A stretch of 18,298 nucleotides of DNA from Sphingomonas bacterium (GCF_903643065.1 NZ_CAHJWX010000011.1:1-18298), one strand, 5' to 3'. Shown: positions 1 to 8,929, counted from the first letter of the stretch. The notes: a model not told the origin generated them from the sequence alone. Made by a program: numbers and translations.

Positions 1-1
1 C

Positions 2-280
2 GCGACGCTGGCCCGGGTCGACCCACGACGGGTCGGCGCCTGGGAAGCGGGCATGCTCGACTTCGACGACGAGCCGCTGGCGAGCGTCGCGGCGCGCGTC
101 GGCCGCTATGCCGACCAGCGCATCGTCGTCGCGCCGGACGCGGCCGCCTTGCGGATCAGCGGCGTGTTCCGGACCGGCGACACGGCGACCTTCGTCGACG
201 CGGTCTCGCACTATCTGCCGGTCTCCGCCACCCGGCGCGGCGACGACATCGTCATCGCCGCGAACCGCGCCCGGCGTTGA
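2..280 (+). CDS. FecR-family anti-sigma regulator, C-terminal part (5' end outside window)
   Basis: An open frame runs from base 2 to a TGA at 278-280, giving the last 92 residues of a protein that begins upstream. The segment AWEAGMLDFDDEPLASVAA followed by a VGRYADQRI stretch matches the conserved C-terminal part of FecR-type proteins, where AWxxGxLxFxxxPLxxVxxxxxRY is typical. FecR proteins sit in the inner membrane, receive the signal from a receptor's STN domain through their periplasmic C-terminus, and control a FecI-type ECF sigma factor. The next gene downstream encodes an STN-containing TonB receptor, which is the usual partner. The membrane segment and cytoplasmic domain are not in the window. 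The internal ATG at 53 is not a plausible start because homology continues upstream of it. Confidence 0.85.
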   Translation, partial: ATLARVDPRRVGAWEAGMLDFDDEPLASVAARVGRYADQRIVVAPDAAALRISGVFRTGDTATFVDAVSHYLPVSATRRGDDIVIAANRARR

Positions 281-356
281 AGAGCATCCACGCCGCTCCA
301 AGAAATGTTGAGGATTGGTGACGACGGCGCGTCATACATGATGAGGAGGCTAGCAG

Positions 357-374
357 GCCCCTCGATCAAGGGGC
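357..374 (+). promoter_or_regulatory. Hairpin covering the ribosome-binding site of the STN receptor gene
   Basis: GCCCCT at 357-362 and AGGGGC at 369-374 are exact reverse complements separated by six bases. The right arm contains AAGGGG, which is the best Shine-Dalgarno match for the ATG at 381 at about 7 bases spacing. Folding would hide that site. The rest of the 100-base gap (281-380) holds a second purine-rich stretch, GAGGAGG at 343-349, with no in-frame start behind it, and no clear sigma-70 promoter. A FecI-type promoter would be expected here but I could not fix one. The structure is seen in the sequence; a regulatory role is inference. Confidence 0.35.
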
Positions 375-380
375 TCCACC

Positions 381-2930
381 ATGCGCTTTCGTGATTTGGG
401 TCATCGCGGTCTGGGCACGACGACGCGCGCCGGCGCGGTCGCGCTGCTGGTGGCCGGAGCGCCCGCCTGGGCACAGGCGCGGACCTTCGACCTCGCCGCG
501 ATGCCGCTCGGCCAGGCGCTGCGCACCGTCAGCCAGTCGTCGGGCAAGCAGATCATCTTCGCCGACGACCTGGTGCGCGGCAAGACGGCGCCGCGCCTGC
601 GAGGTCCCTACACCGCCGACGCGGCGATCGGGCTGCTGCTCGCGTCGAGCGGCCTAGTCGCCCGGACGGCGCCGTCCGGGGCGGTCATGGTGCTGCGAAG
701 TCAGCAGGAACCGGGCCAGCAGAGCGTGGCCGGCGGCACCGATCCGGAACCGGCGGTCGCGCAGACCAACACGACCGCGCAGGCCGCCGCGACCGAGACG
801 GGCGGCGACGTCATCGTCACCGCCAACAAGAGCCGCCAGCGGCTGATCGATGTCCCCGTCAGCGTCACCGCCGAGACCGGCGCGCAGCTGCGGCGCCGCG
901 GCGCGACGCAGTTGCAGGACCTGGTTGAGACCACGCCCGGCCTCAGCAACCCGGGCACCGGCGGCGGCAACACCACCAACCTGGTGATCCGCGGCATCAC
1001 CACCGACGCGTCCGTGGTGCTGAAACAGCCGACCGTGTCCATCCTGTTCGACGACATTCCCGTCGATCCCGCCACCGCCGGCCTGCTCACCACCAACCTG
1101 CGCATCGTCGACATCGAGCGGGTCGAGGTATTGCGCGGGCCGCAGGGCACGCTGTTCGGCTCGGGCTCGATCGCGGGCGCGGTGCGCTACATCACCAACA
1201 AGCCCGACGCGACCCGCCTGTCCGGATCGATCGAGGGCAGCGTCGCGGGCACGTACCGGGGCGCCAATTCCGAATGGGGCAATGCGGTGCTGAACGTGCC
1301 GATCGTCACCGATCGCGTCGCGGCGCGCGCGGTGGGCTATGGCTTCAACGAGGGCGGCTGGATCGCCAACACCCGGCTCAACCAGTCGAACGTCAACCGC
1401 AACAAGACCTATGGCGGCCGCATCGCGCTGACCGCGAAGGCGACCGATCAGCTGTCGGTGACGCTGACCGGCGCGTACCAGAACAGCCGCGACTATTCGC
1501 CGGGCGACAGCCTGTATGTGCAGCCGGCCGGGTCGGGCAAGCAGGTGACGACCGAGCGGCAGGCGGGCGACAGCCGCGCCAGGAGCGCGCTCGCCAATCT
1601 GGGCCTCACCTATGATTTCGGCGGCGTGTCGCTGTTCTCGTCATCGACCTATATCCGCCGCAAGGTCGACATCATCGACGATTACGGCTTCTACACCGAC
1701 TATCTGCAACTGGCGTTCAAGCTGCCGGCGCTGAACGACGTCTCGCCGGGCCGGCAGTTCGGCGCGTCCGACATCTACACGCAGGAACTGCGGCTGGGGT
1801 CGAACGGCACCGGCCCGTTCCGCTGGACGTTCGGCGGCTTCTATCTGCGGTCCGACACCCAGGGCGGCCAGACGATCACCGCGCCCGGGCTGCTGCCGTA
1901 TCTGGGCACCAGCAACCTCGCCAATCTGAGCAGCCCCGGCCGGCAGGAGGAGCTAGCCGGCTTCGGCGAGGCGACCTACACGATCGCGCGCAAGCTCGAC
2001 CTGACCGGCGGGTTGCGCGTGTCGCGCAACCGGCTCGACATCTCCAGCACGTCGAGCGGCCTGCTGCTGACGATGAGCGGGACGAACGCCGTGACCTTCA
2101 AGCTGCCGGAGCGCGAGACCAGCTACAATCCGCGCTTCTCCGTACAATACCGCCCGACCGGCCAGCTGTCGGTCTATGCCCAGGCGGCGCGCGGCTACCG
2201 CATCGGCGGCGCCAACCTGACGGCGGGGCTGGGCGGCCCGGGCATCCCAACCGACTATCGGTCGGATCACCTCTGGAACTACGAGGCGGGGGTCAAGACC
2301 AACCTCCTGGACGGGCGGTTGCAGATCAACGCCGACGGCTATTACATCGACTGGAAGAACCTGCAGGTCTCGCTCCTGTCGAACAACATCGAATATACCG
2401 GCAACGCCGGCGCGGCGCGCGTCTATGGGTTCGAGCTGGAGGCGGCGGCGAAGCCCGTCACCTGGCTCGACCTCGGCGGCTCGCTGTCGCTCAACAACGC
2501 CGCGCTGACCCGGGACGCGCCCACCCTGGTCCGCACCTCGGCGATCGGAGGGAGCGTCGTCGGCGCCAAGGACGGCGACCGCCTGCCCGCCTCGCCGCGC
2601 GCGCAAGGATCGGCCTATGCGCAGCTGAATTTCACTTACAAGGACGACGCCGCCTTCATCCGCGCCAGCGGCCAGTATGTCGGCGCATCCTACACCGACT
2701 TCGCGTCGCAGGGCCTGCGCTTTGGCGAGTATGGCACGTTCGACGTGCGGGCCGGCATCGTCCACCACGGTGTCGAGGTGACGATCTTCGGCCGCAACCT
2801 GCTCGACAGCGACGGGAAACGGTCGGCCGCGCCGGCCTTCCTCGTCGGCGGCGTCTTTCCCGCCGCCCCGCAATATGCGTTTCGCATCCGGCCGCGCACG
2901 ATCGGGCTGACCGGGCGCGTCGCCTTCTAA
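381..2930 (+). CDS. TonB-dependent outer-membrane receptor with N-terminal STN signalling domain (FecA-like)
   Basis: The 849-residue protein has a signal peptide with likely cleavage after AQA at residue 33. An STN (secretin/TonB short N-terminal) domain follows at about 34-105, starting FDLAAMPLGQALRTVSQ. A Q/A/T-rich linker leads to a TonB-box-like DVIVTA at 143-148, then the plug (LQDLVETTPGLSN, IRGI, VEVLRGPQGTLFGSGSIAG) and a 22-strand-type barrel ending in the terminal Phe of GRVAF. Receptors of this kind import a ligand with TonB/ExbBD energy, and the STN domain reports ligand binding to FecR in the inner membrane. The FecR end at 2-280 supports that pairing. The ligand may be an iron chelate or another large molecule; the sequence does not decide. 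The gene reads directly into a secreted hydrolase 39 bases downstream. The ATG at 381 is preceded by AAGGGG and gives a complete signal peptide. Confidence 0.93.
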   Translation: MRFRDLGHRGLGTTTRAGAVALLVAGAPAWAQARTFDLAAMPLGQALRTVSQSSGKQIIFADDLVRGKTAPRLRGPYTADAAIGLLLASSGLVARTAPSGAVMVLRSQQEPGQQSVAGGTDPEPAVAQTNTTAQAAATETGGDVIVTANKSRQRLIDVPVSVTAETGAQLRRRGATQLQDLVETTPGLSNPGTGGGNTTNLVIRGITTDASVVLKQPTVSILFDDIPVDPATAGLLTTNLRIVDIERVEVLRGPQGTLFGSGSIAGAVRYITNKPDATRLSGSIEGSVAGTYRGANSEWGNAVLNVPIVTDRVAARAVGYGFNEGGWIANTRLNQSNVNRNKTYGGRIALTAKATDQLSVTLTGAYQNSRDYSPGDSLYVQPAGSGKQVTTERQAGDSRARSALANLGLTYDFGGVSLFSSSTYIRRKVDIIDDYGFYTDYLQLAFKLPALNDVSPGRQFGASDIYTQELRLGSNGTGPFRWTFGGFYLRSDTQGGQTITAPGLLPYLGTSNLANLSSPGRQEELAGFGEATYTIARKLDLTGGLRVSRNRLDISSTSSGLLLTMSGTNAVTFKLPERETSYNPRFSVQYRPTGQLSVYAQAARGYRIGGANLTAGLGGPGIPTDYRSDHLWNYEAGVKTNLLDGRLQINADGYYIDWKNLQVSLLSNNIEYTGNAGAARVYGFELEAAAKPVTWLDLGGSLSLNNAALTRDAPTLVRTSAIGGSVVGAKDGDRLPASPRAQGSAYAQLNFTYKDDAAFIRASGQYVGASYTDFASQGLRFGEYGTFDVRAGIVHHGVEVTIFGRNLLDSDGKRSAAPAFLVGGVFPAAPQYAFRIRPRTIGLTGRVAF

Positions 2931-2969
2931 CCGGCCTTGGGCGGCGACCCGCCCCGAATGAGGGTTTTC

Positions 2970-4826
2970 ATGTCGATCGCTCGCGCGTTGATGCTCTTCG
3001 GCCTGGCGCTCGGCGTGGCCGCGCCCGGCAGCCGGGTGCACGCCCAGGCCAAGGCGCCCGACGCGCCGAGCTGGTCGGGCACGCCGCGTCCGGCGACGGC
3101 GGCGGCGGTGGTGAAGCATTCCACCTATGTCGCCATGCCCGATGGCACCCGGCTCGCGGTCGACGTCTACCTGCCCGATCCGCTCACCCCCGGCCAGCGC
3201 CTGCCCGCCGTGCTGGAGCAGACCCGCTATTACCGCTCGACCGCGATCGGCGCGGACGAGGCGGCGAGCTGCAAGGTCGTGTCTCCCCATATCGCCTTCT
3301 TCGCGTCACGCAGCTACGCGGTGGTGGTGCTGGACGTGCGCGGCACCGGCGCCTCGTTCGGCACGCGGGCGGCGGAGTTCTCGGACATCGAGGTCGCGGA
3401 CGGCTCGCGCATCGTCGACTGGATCGCGGCGCAGCCCTGGTCGAACGGCCGCGTCGGCGACGAGGGCATCTCCTATGTCGGCACCACCGCCGAGATGCTG
3501 CTGCGCAACCACAATCCCAAGGTCAAGGCGATCGCCCCGATCTCGGGCGGCTATGACTATTATGCCGACCTCGATTTCCCGGGCGGCGCGCGCAACCAGT
3601 TCTTCATCACCGGCTGGGGCGGGTTCGACCGGGCGCTGGATGTCGGCCACCCCGAGCTGGTGCCGCTGCTGAAACAGCTCGACTGGCGTGGACCCTGCCC
3701 CGTCGATGGCGACACGGACGGAGCGCTGAAGGCGGCGGCGATCGCCGCGCATGCGGCCAACATCAACAGCGGCGACGAACTCGGCCCGGTCGACTTCCGC
3801 GACGACCCGTCGCGATCGGGCCCGACCACCTGGCCCAACCCGGCGATCTACCGGCGGTCGATCGACCAGCTCCACACGCCGGTGCTCGCCATCTCCGGCT
3901 GGTATGATTCGGGTTATGCCAACGGTGCGATCGAGCGGTTCCAGAACAGCAGCTCGCCGGAGCGTCGGCTGATCGTGCCGTCATCAAACCATGGCGTGCG
4001 CTCCTTCTACGAGCCGGGCGTCGCCACGCCCACCGCGTCGAGCTTCGACGCCGACGCCGAGATCCTGCGCTTCTTCGATCATTACGTCGCCGGCATGGAC
4101 AACGGCTATCAGCGCGAGCCGCGCGTGCGCTGGTTCACGACCGGCGTCGACCGGTGGCGGTCGGCGGCGACCTGGCCGGCCCAGGCCAGGGGGACGACCC
4201 TGTGCCTGACCAGGGCGGCCACGCTCGCCGCCGGGCCGTGCGCGGGGGCGGACACGCTCGACCACGTGCCGACCGGCGACGCGCGGACCGGGGACCAATC
4301 ACGCTGGAACACCACGCTGGGTGGCGGGCCGGTCACCTACGCGGATCGCGGCCGCGCCGACGCGGAGCTGCTGTCGTTCACCGGGGCGGCGCTGCCGGCG
4401 GCGGTCGAGCTGACCGGCTATCCCGTGCTCGACCTCATCGTCACCAACACGGCGCCGGACGCCGATTACTTCGCCTATCTGGAGGAGGTGAAGCCCTCGG
4501 GCGCGTCGCTGTACGTGACCGAGGGCGTGGTGCGGGCGTCGCACAGCGCGATCGGGCCCGTCGATCACCGCAGCGTCGCGCCGTCGCACTCGGACCTCGC
4601 GCGGGACAGGCTGACCGACACGGCCGGCCGCCGCACCCGGATCGCGATCCGGCTCCAGCCGATCTCGCATGTGTTCGCCCAGGGGTCGCGGATCAGGCTG
4701 GTGATCGCGGGATCGGACAAGGCGCATTTCGCCAGCCCGGCGCTGGCCGGCCAGCATTGGACGGTCGATCTCGGCCGGGCGGGGTCCACCCTGGCGCTGC
4801 CGCTGTCGCCGATCGCCGGCGGTTGA
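2970..4826 (+). CDS. Secreted CocE/NonD-family serine hydrolase
   Basis: Translation from ATG 2970 gives 618 residues; TGAGGG at 2959-2964 is a well-spaced ribosome site for it. ATG 2958 and TTG 2937 are possible earlier starts. A signal peptide precedes a HAQA cleavage site, so export to the periplasm or beyond is predicted. The catalytic domain carries the family triad: nucleophile Ser168 in GISYVG, Asp313 in GWYD and His341 in SSNHG. VVVLDVRGTGAS is the usual strand-turn before the nucleophile. The C-terminal third (about 375-610, with LDLIVTNTAPDADYFAYL and GSRIRLVIAGS) matches the PepX_C jelly-roll domain. Members hydrolyse esters or amides, such as cocaine esterase, glutaryl-7-ACA acylase and X-Pro dipeptidyl peptidases. 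Position just behind an STN receptor suggests it processes the imported ligand. The true substrate is unknown. Confidence 0.9.
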   Translation: MSIARALMLFGLALGVAAPGSRVHAQAKAPDAPSWSGTPRPATAAAVVKHSTYVAMPDGTRLAVDVYLPDPLTPGQRLPAVLEQTRYYRSTAIGADEAASCKVVSPHIAFFASRSYAVVVLDVRGTGASFGTRAAEFSDIEVADGSRIVDWIAAQPWSNGRVGDEGISYVGTTAEMLLRNHNPKVKAIAPISGGYDYYADLDFPGGARNQFFITGWGGFDRALDVGHPELVPLLKQLDWRGPCPVDGDTDGALKAAAIAAHAANINSGDELGPVDFRDDPSRSGPTTWPNPAIYRRSIDQLHTPVLAISGWYDSGYANGAIERFQNSSSPERRLIVPSSNHGVRSFYEPGVATPTASSFDADAEILRFFDHYVAGMDNGYQREPRVRWFTTGVDRWRSAATWPAQARGTTLCLTRAATLAAGPCAGADTLDHVPTGDARTGDQSRWNTTLGGGPVTYADRGRADAELLSFTGAALPAAVELTGYPVLDLIVTNTAPDADYFAYLEEVKPSGASLYVTEGVVRASHSAIGPVDHRSVAPSHSDLARDRLTDTAGRRTRIAIRLQPISHVFAQGSRIRLVIAGSDKAHFASPALAGQHWTVDLGRAGSTLALPLSPIAGG

Positions 4827-4854
4827 ACATCAACGGGGGCTCGTCACCGTAAAG

Positions 4855-4867
4855 CCACGGCCCGTGG
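4855..4867 (-). terminator. Possible weak terminator between convergent genes
   Basis: CCACGG and CCGTGG flank a single C, forming a short GC hairpin in the 53-base gap between the hydrolase (plus) and the GlcG-family gene (minus). On the minus strand the stem is followed by CTTTA, a very short U tract. It would end the minus-strand operon just after the GlcG-family stop codon. The stem is only 5-6 pairs and the U tract is poor, so this is a candidate only. Confidence 0.3.
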
Positions 4868-4879
4868 AGCGCCTGCTCA

Positions 4880-5314
4880 TCAATGGCCTTCTCCCGTATC
4901 GGCCGCCATGCCGACCGCCGCGATCCCGGCCACCGCGCATGCCTCGTCATGGTCGGACGTGTCGCCACTGATGCCGATCGCGCCAACCACCCGGTCATGC
5001 TCGTCGCGGATGAGCACGCCGCCGGGGGCGGGGATCATGCGGCCGTCCGAGGCGCTGGCAAGCGCATTGACGAAGGCCGGCGCCGCTTCGGCCCGTTTCG
5101 CGAGCATGCGGCTCCCGTGCCCCATGCCGAGCGCACCCCAGGCCTTGCCCCCGGCGATGGCTGGACGAAGAATGCCGGACCCGTCCTGACGCTTCAGGAT
5201 CACCAGGTGACCGCCGGCGTCGAGGACGGCCACGGTCAGCGGTTGCAGGCTCAGCCTGGAACCATGATCGAGCGCGGCGGCGGCGATCCGTTCGGCGAGA
5301 TCCAGCGTCATCAT
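4880..5314 (-). CDS. GlcG/HbpS-family (DUF336) protein
   Basis: The 144-residue protein shows the family layout: LTVAVLDAGGHLVILKRQDG at 26-45, the helix PAIAGGKAWGAL at 51-62, then PAPGGVLIRDEHDRVVGAIGISG at about 96-117 and DHDEACAVAGIAAVG near the end. Length is normal for the family. HbpS is a heme-binding member; GlcG of the E. coli glycolate operon (glcDEFGB) has no firmly assigned reaction, and relatives are frequent passengers in catabolic operons. No signal peptide is visible. It is the last gene of the minus-strand run, 90 bases after the MFS gene; that gap holds a GC-rich perfect palindrome at 5378-5392 (CGCCGCG, C, CGCGGCG). The start could be either of two adjacent ATGs (5314 or 5311). 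A malate synthase G, the other hallmark of glc operons, lies 10 kb away on the opposite strand. Confidence 0.85.
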   Translation of the reverse strand: MMTLDLAERIAAAALDHGSRLSLQPLTVAVLDAGGHLVILKRQDGSGILRPAIAGGKAWGALGMGHGSRMLAKRAEAAPAFVNALASASDGRMIPAPGGVLIRDEHDRVVGAIGISGDTSDHDEACAVAGIAAVGMAADTGEGH

Positions 5315-5404
5315 GGCAGGGAGACCTTTTTGGGGTTGGACAGGGCGGCATCGAGGATACGGGATGATCGCGGTCGACGCCGCGCCGCGGCGCCTGGCCG
5401 AGCC

Positions 5405-6643
5405 TCACCGGGACGCGCCCGCCCTGCCCAAGGCGAAGATCGCGACCGCGGCAAGCGCCGAGACCGCGCCGGCGCACGCGAAGAGCAGGGGCCCGGCGAT
5501 GCCCGCGCCGAGCAGCACGCCACCGATCACCGGTCCAAGCAGCGCACCGACCCGGCCGATGCCCATCGACCAACCCACGCCCGTCCCGCGCACGGCGGCC
5601 TCATACAGCGCCGCGCCGACCGCGACCGTCGCCATCTGCGCCCCGATGCTGAAGAAGCCGGCGACCGCAGCCATCGAGAGCAGCCACATGCTTGAGGCGC
5701 CTCCGCGCCCGACGAGCGCGACGGCGACGGCGCCGGCGAGGAACGCGACGCCGATGATCCTGGTACGGCCAAGCCGGTCGGCGAGAAGGCCGATGCCGAT
5801 GCACCCGATCACGCCGCCGGCGTTCAGCGCCGATACCGCGAGCACGGCGGCACGAGGATCGATCCCGGATCGGCCGGCAAGCAGCGGGATCCAGTTCACG
5901 AGGAAATAGGACAGGAGCAGGCTGCAGAAGAAGGCGCACCACAATAACAGGGTCCGGCTCGCGAGCCCGTCCGCGAACAGCCGGCTCACACCCGGGACGA
6001 GGCGCCGATCCCGGTCCGTCCTCGCCAGCAACGTCGCCGGCCCGGTTCGCGATCGGGGAAGGAACGCCGCCAGCAGCCCCAGCAGGATCAGCGGCGCGAT
6101 CCCGCCCACGACGAACAGGCTCTTCCAGCCATAAGCCGGGACAAGCAGCGCGGCCGCCACCCCGGCCAGGATGGCGCCGATCGGAAAGCCGCAGAACATC
6201 GTCGCCACCACCGTCGTGCGCAGCCGCGCCGGCGCGCTCTCCGCCGCCATCGAGATCATGCTGGGCAGCGCTCCGCCCAGACCCAGGCCGGTGACCAGTC
6301 GAAGCAGCAGCAGCTGGCGCATCCCGCTCGCCAGGACCGTCAAGCAGGTCACCCCGCCGAACAGCGCCACGGCCAGGAGCAGCGTCGGCTTGCGGCCGAT
6401 GCGATCCGCGACGTTGCCGAGCAGGATGGCGCCCACGAGCCCGCCGAGCAGCCCCGCGCCGAAGATCGGGCCGAAGCTGGTCGCGTCGATGCCCCAGCGA
6501 TGGGCGAGATCTGGCGCCACCAGCGCGATCGCCTGGGTATCGAAGCCGTCCAGCATCGCCACAAGCCCGCACAGGCCGACGATCGGCTGCCACCGCCGCG
6601 CGGCTGGATCGAGGGACGGCCCGGTTGTTGATCCAGCGCGCAC
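5405..6643 (-). CDS. MFS permease, aromatic acid:H+ symporter (AAHS)-like
   Basis: This 412-residue protein has about twelve hydrophobic segments in two halves. The first segment carries DGFDTQAI (DGFD at residues 32-35), the hallmark of the AAHS family that includes PcaK and BenK. Loop 2-3 has the MFS signature ADRIGRKP at 79-86, repeated in weaker form as LLADRLGRTRI in the second half. Relatives import benzoate, 4-hydroxybenzoate, protocatechuate, 3-(3-hydroxyphenyl)propionate or gallate-type acids with protons across the inner membrane. The start is GTG at 6643, supported by a perfect AGGAGG five bases upstream. That site overlaps the stop of the receptor gene before it, so the two are probably translationally coupled. 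The substrate within the aromatic-acid group cannot be read from sequence. Confidence 0.88.
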   Translation of the reverse strand: MRAGSTTGPSLDPAARRWQPIVGLCGLVAMLDGFDTQAIALVAPDLAHRWGIDATSFGPIFGAGLLGGLVGAILLGNVADRIGRKPTLLLAVALFGGVTCLTVLASGMRQLLLLRLVTGLGLGGALPSMISMAAESAPARLRTTVVATMFCGFPIGAILAGVAAALLVPAYGWKSLFVVGGIAPLILLGLLAAFLPRSRTGPATLLARTDRDRRLVPGVSRLFADGLASRTLLLWCAFFCSLLLSYFLVNWIPLLAGRSGIDPRAAVLAVSALNAGGVIGCIGIGLLADRLGRTRIIGVAFLAGAVAVALVGRGGASSMWLLSMAAVAGFFSIGAQMATVAVGAALYEAAVRGTGVGWSMGIGRVGALLGPVIGGVLLGAGIAGPLLFACAGAVSALAAVAIFALGRAGASR

Positions 6644-6648
6644 CCGTT

Positions 6649-6654
6649 CCTCCT
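6649..6654 (-). promoter_or_regulatory. Ribosome-binding site of the MFS gene, overlapping the upstream stop codon
   Basis: On the minus strand AGGAGG lies five bases before the GTG start at 6643. Its first two bases are the last two of the TAG that ends the TonB receptor (6653-6655). This decides the unusual GTG start and implies that ribosomes finishing the receptor re-initiate on the permease. Confidence 0.75.
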
Positions 6655-8914
6655 AGAAACGATAGCCGATGCGCGCACCATAGGTGCGGGGATCGCCGAT
6701 GATCCCGCCCGGGACCTGTCCTGACCCGGAGATCACCTGGTAATATTTCCTGTCGGTCAGGTTCTTCGCGAACAGCTCGAGGCGCCATGCGGTCTCGCCC
6801 GGCGGGCCCAGGCTGAGGTTCGCGTTGAACAGCCCGAGCGCGGGTTGCGACGAGAAGAGGTTGTTTGACGCGTCGTAATAGGTGCGCGACCGGAAGGCGA
6901 AATCGAGATGCGCGCCGAAGCGGAACGCGCCGACCTCGGGCGTGTAGTCCGCGGCCAGCAAGCCGGAGAAGCGCGGCGCGCTCGACAGGTGGTTGCCGCT
7001 CGCGTCCGTGAAGCATACCGGCGGGGCAAGGCTCGTGCAGCTCCGCCTGGCCACCGGGACGAAATTGAAATACCCGGCCGGCAGCGCGGCGCGAGGATAG
7101 CTTTGGTAGGTGGCGTCCAGATACGATGCGTTGCCGGCGAACTGGAACGCGCGCGCCGGCTTCGCCACGAACTCGAACTCGACGCCGTTCACCTTGGCGC
7201 TGGCGGCGTTGGCGATGTTCTGGTTGCCGGGCCCGAGCAGGTTCTGCACCTGCAGGTTCGTATAGTCGTAGTGGAAACCGGTCAGGTTCAGACGCAGGCG
7301 GTGATCGAGCCATTCGCTCTTGATCCCGCCCTCGTAGCTCCAGAGCTGCTCCGGATCGAAGGCGGCGCCGACCGGCGTGGCGCTGCTGAAGTTGAAGCCG
7401 CCGCTCTTATAGCCCCGGGTGATCGAGGCGTAGAGCAGGATGCTGTCCGTCGCCTGATAGTCGAGACCGAATTTGGGGGTGAACGCGTGATCGGTCCGAC
7501 GCAGGCTGAATGGCGGCGGGTTGGTGGCGATCAGGCCGCCATTGTACGGCACATTGCGAGAGGTGCGCTGGTCGATGCGCTTGTTCTCGGTCGTGTAGCG
7601 TAAGCCGAGCGTGAGCGAGAGGCGGGGCAGAAACTCGTAAACGCCCTGGGCGAACGCCGCGTAGGAGTTCGTCCGGATCACCGGCTGCGCGGCCTGGGTG
7701 AACGATGCGACCGGCGGGGTGATCACGCTGGGCGGCACCTGCACCTGCTGGTGCTGTTCGTCCCGGTCGCCGAAATAATAGAGCCCGCCGACCGCCTTGA
7801 GCGGTCCCTGATTATACTGGAGGTTCAGCTCCTGCGAGAATTGATGCTCGGTCTCGCTCGACCGCAGATATTGACCAAAGACCTCGGTCGAGTCGCTGTC
7901 GCCATAGATCAGCGAACGGAGCGCCCGATACGCCGTCAGCGACTTGATGGTGAAGCCGCCACCCAGATGCCAGTTGACGTCCTCCGACACGCCGCCGATC
8001 TTCTGAGACAAGGGATTGTCGTTGTTGATCGCGACGTTGCTGTAATTGCCGACCTCCGAATTGGCGAGCGGGGCGACAAACGGGCGCGCCGCCAGACTCG
8101 TGGGGGCCAACAGGCTCTGGAACCCGTCATAGTATTTGTGGACCTTCGCATAGTCGGCCCGCGTCGTGGCGTCGATGTCGGACGCCGGCTCCCATCGCAG
8201 CTGAACCCGTGCCCCGCCCCGATTGGCGTTGCCGAGATCGTGCACGCCGGGCACGATGTTGTTCAGATAGGCGTCGTGCCGGCGGTAATCGAGCGCGATG
8301 CTGGCGCGCAGTCGATCGCCGGCGAGCGGCCCCGTGAGGTACAGTTCGCCTTCCGCGTCGTTGTAATTGCCATAGGTTGCGCGGGCCTCGCCGCCGAAGC
8401 TGGTGGCGGGGGTGCGCGAGATGACGTTGATCGTGCCGCCGACGGCGTTGCGGCCGTACAGCGTGCCTTGCGGGCCACGCAGCACCTCCAGCCGCTCGAC
8501 ATCGAGGAAGTCGGACCATTGGCCGACCGGACGCGCGATATAGACGCCGTCGACCTGCGTGGTGACGTCCGGATCGGAGCCGGCGTTGACGTTGTTGCTG
8601 CCGATGCCGCGGATGGTGATGATCGCCTGCGACGTCGAGCGCGTGAAGGTGAGGTTCGGAATATAGGTCGCGACATCGCGGATGTTGTTCAGGCCCTGGT
8701 TGGCGATCAGATCGCCGCCGATGACCGAGACCGTGTCGGGGGTGCGCTGCAGCGCCTGCGCGCCGGTCTTGGTGCCCGTGACCACGATGTCGGCGAGGCC
8801 GGTCTGCTCGGAAGGGCCCTGGGTAGCATCACCGGCTACCTGCGCCTGCGCCAGCGTGCTCCACGCGACGCTGGCCAGAGCGGTGATCGCGGCGGATAGC
8901 CTACCGAGCCTCAT
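6653..8914 (-). CDS. TonB-dependent outer-membrane receptor (no STN domain)
   Basis: The 753-residue protein begins with a signal peptide cleaved near AQA at residues 22-24. A TonB box, ADIVVTGTK, lies at 41-49. The plug follows (IRDVATYIPNLTF, ITIRGIGSNN, VDGVYIARP, VERLEVLRGPQGTLYGRNAVGGTIN) and the barrel ends ARIGYRF with the terminal aromatic residue needed for outer-membrane insertion. It lacks the STN domain of the receptor at 381-2930, so it is a plain transporter. Its position directly before an aromatic-acid permease, and after the aldolase and amidohydrolase genes, suggests uptake of the pathway substrate; sphingomonads commonly use TonB receptors for aromatic compounds. Start ATG 8914 has AGGAAGGA upstream (8921-8928). 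The ligand is inferred only from context. Confidence 0.93.
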   Translation of the reverse strand: MRLGRLSAAITALASVAWSTLAQAQVAGDATQGPSEQTGLADIVVTGTKTGAQALQRTPDTVSVIGGDLIANQGLNNIRDVATYIPNLTFTRSTSQAIITIRGIGSNNVNAGSDPDVTTQVDGVYIARPVGQWSDFLDVERLEVLRGPQGTLYGRNAVGGTINVISRTPATSFGGEARATYGNYNDAEGELYLTGPLAGDRLRASIALDYRRHDAYLNNIVPGVHDLGNANRGGARVQLRWEPASDIDATTRADYAKVHKYYDGFQSLLAPTSLAARPFVAPLANSEVGNYSNVAINNDNPLSQKIGGVSEDVNWHLGGGFTIKSLTAYRALRSLIYGDSDSTEVFGQYLRSSETEHQFSQELNLQYNQGPLKAVGGLYYFGDRDEQHQQVQVPPSVITPPVASFTQAAQPVIRTNSYAAFAQGVYEFLPRLSLTLGLRYTTENKRIDQRTSRNVPYNGGLIATNPPPFSLRRTDHAFTPKFGLDYQATDSILLYASITRGYKSGGFNFSSATPVGAAFDPEQLWSYEGGIKSEWLDHRLRLNLTGFHYDYTNLQVQNLLGPGNQNIANAASAKVNGVEFEFVAKPARAFQFAGNASYLDATYQSYPRAALPAGYFNFVPVARRSCTSLAPPVCFTDASGNHLSSAPRFSGLLAADYTPEVGAFRFGAHLDFAFRSRTYYDASNNLFSSQPALGLFNANLSLGPPGETAWRLELFAKNLTDRKYYQVISGSGQVPGGIIGDPRTYGARIGYRF

Positions 8915-8929
8915 GTCCTGTCCTTCCTA

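Noticed and set aside
1953..3290. A 445-codon minus-strand frame antisense to the STN receptor and the hydrolase.
   Set aside because: No recognisable domain; the plus strand is fully explained by two intact genes.
5378..5392. GC-rich palindrome CGCCGCG-C-CGCGGCG between the MFS and GlcG-family genes, considered as a terminator.
   Set aside because: No U tract on either strand and the flanking genes look co-transcribed; such strings are common at this base composition.
5601..7313. A 570-codon minus-strand frame spanning the MFS and receptor genes in another frame.
   Set aside because: It crosses the boundary of two well-supported genes and is a low-complexity Arg-rich translation.
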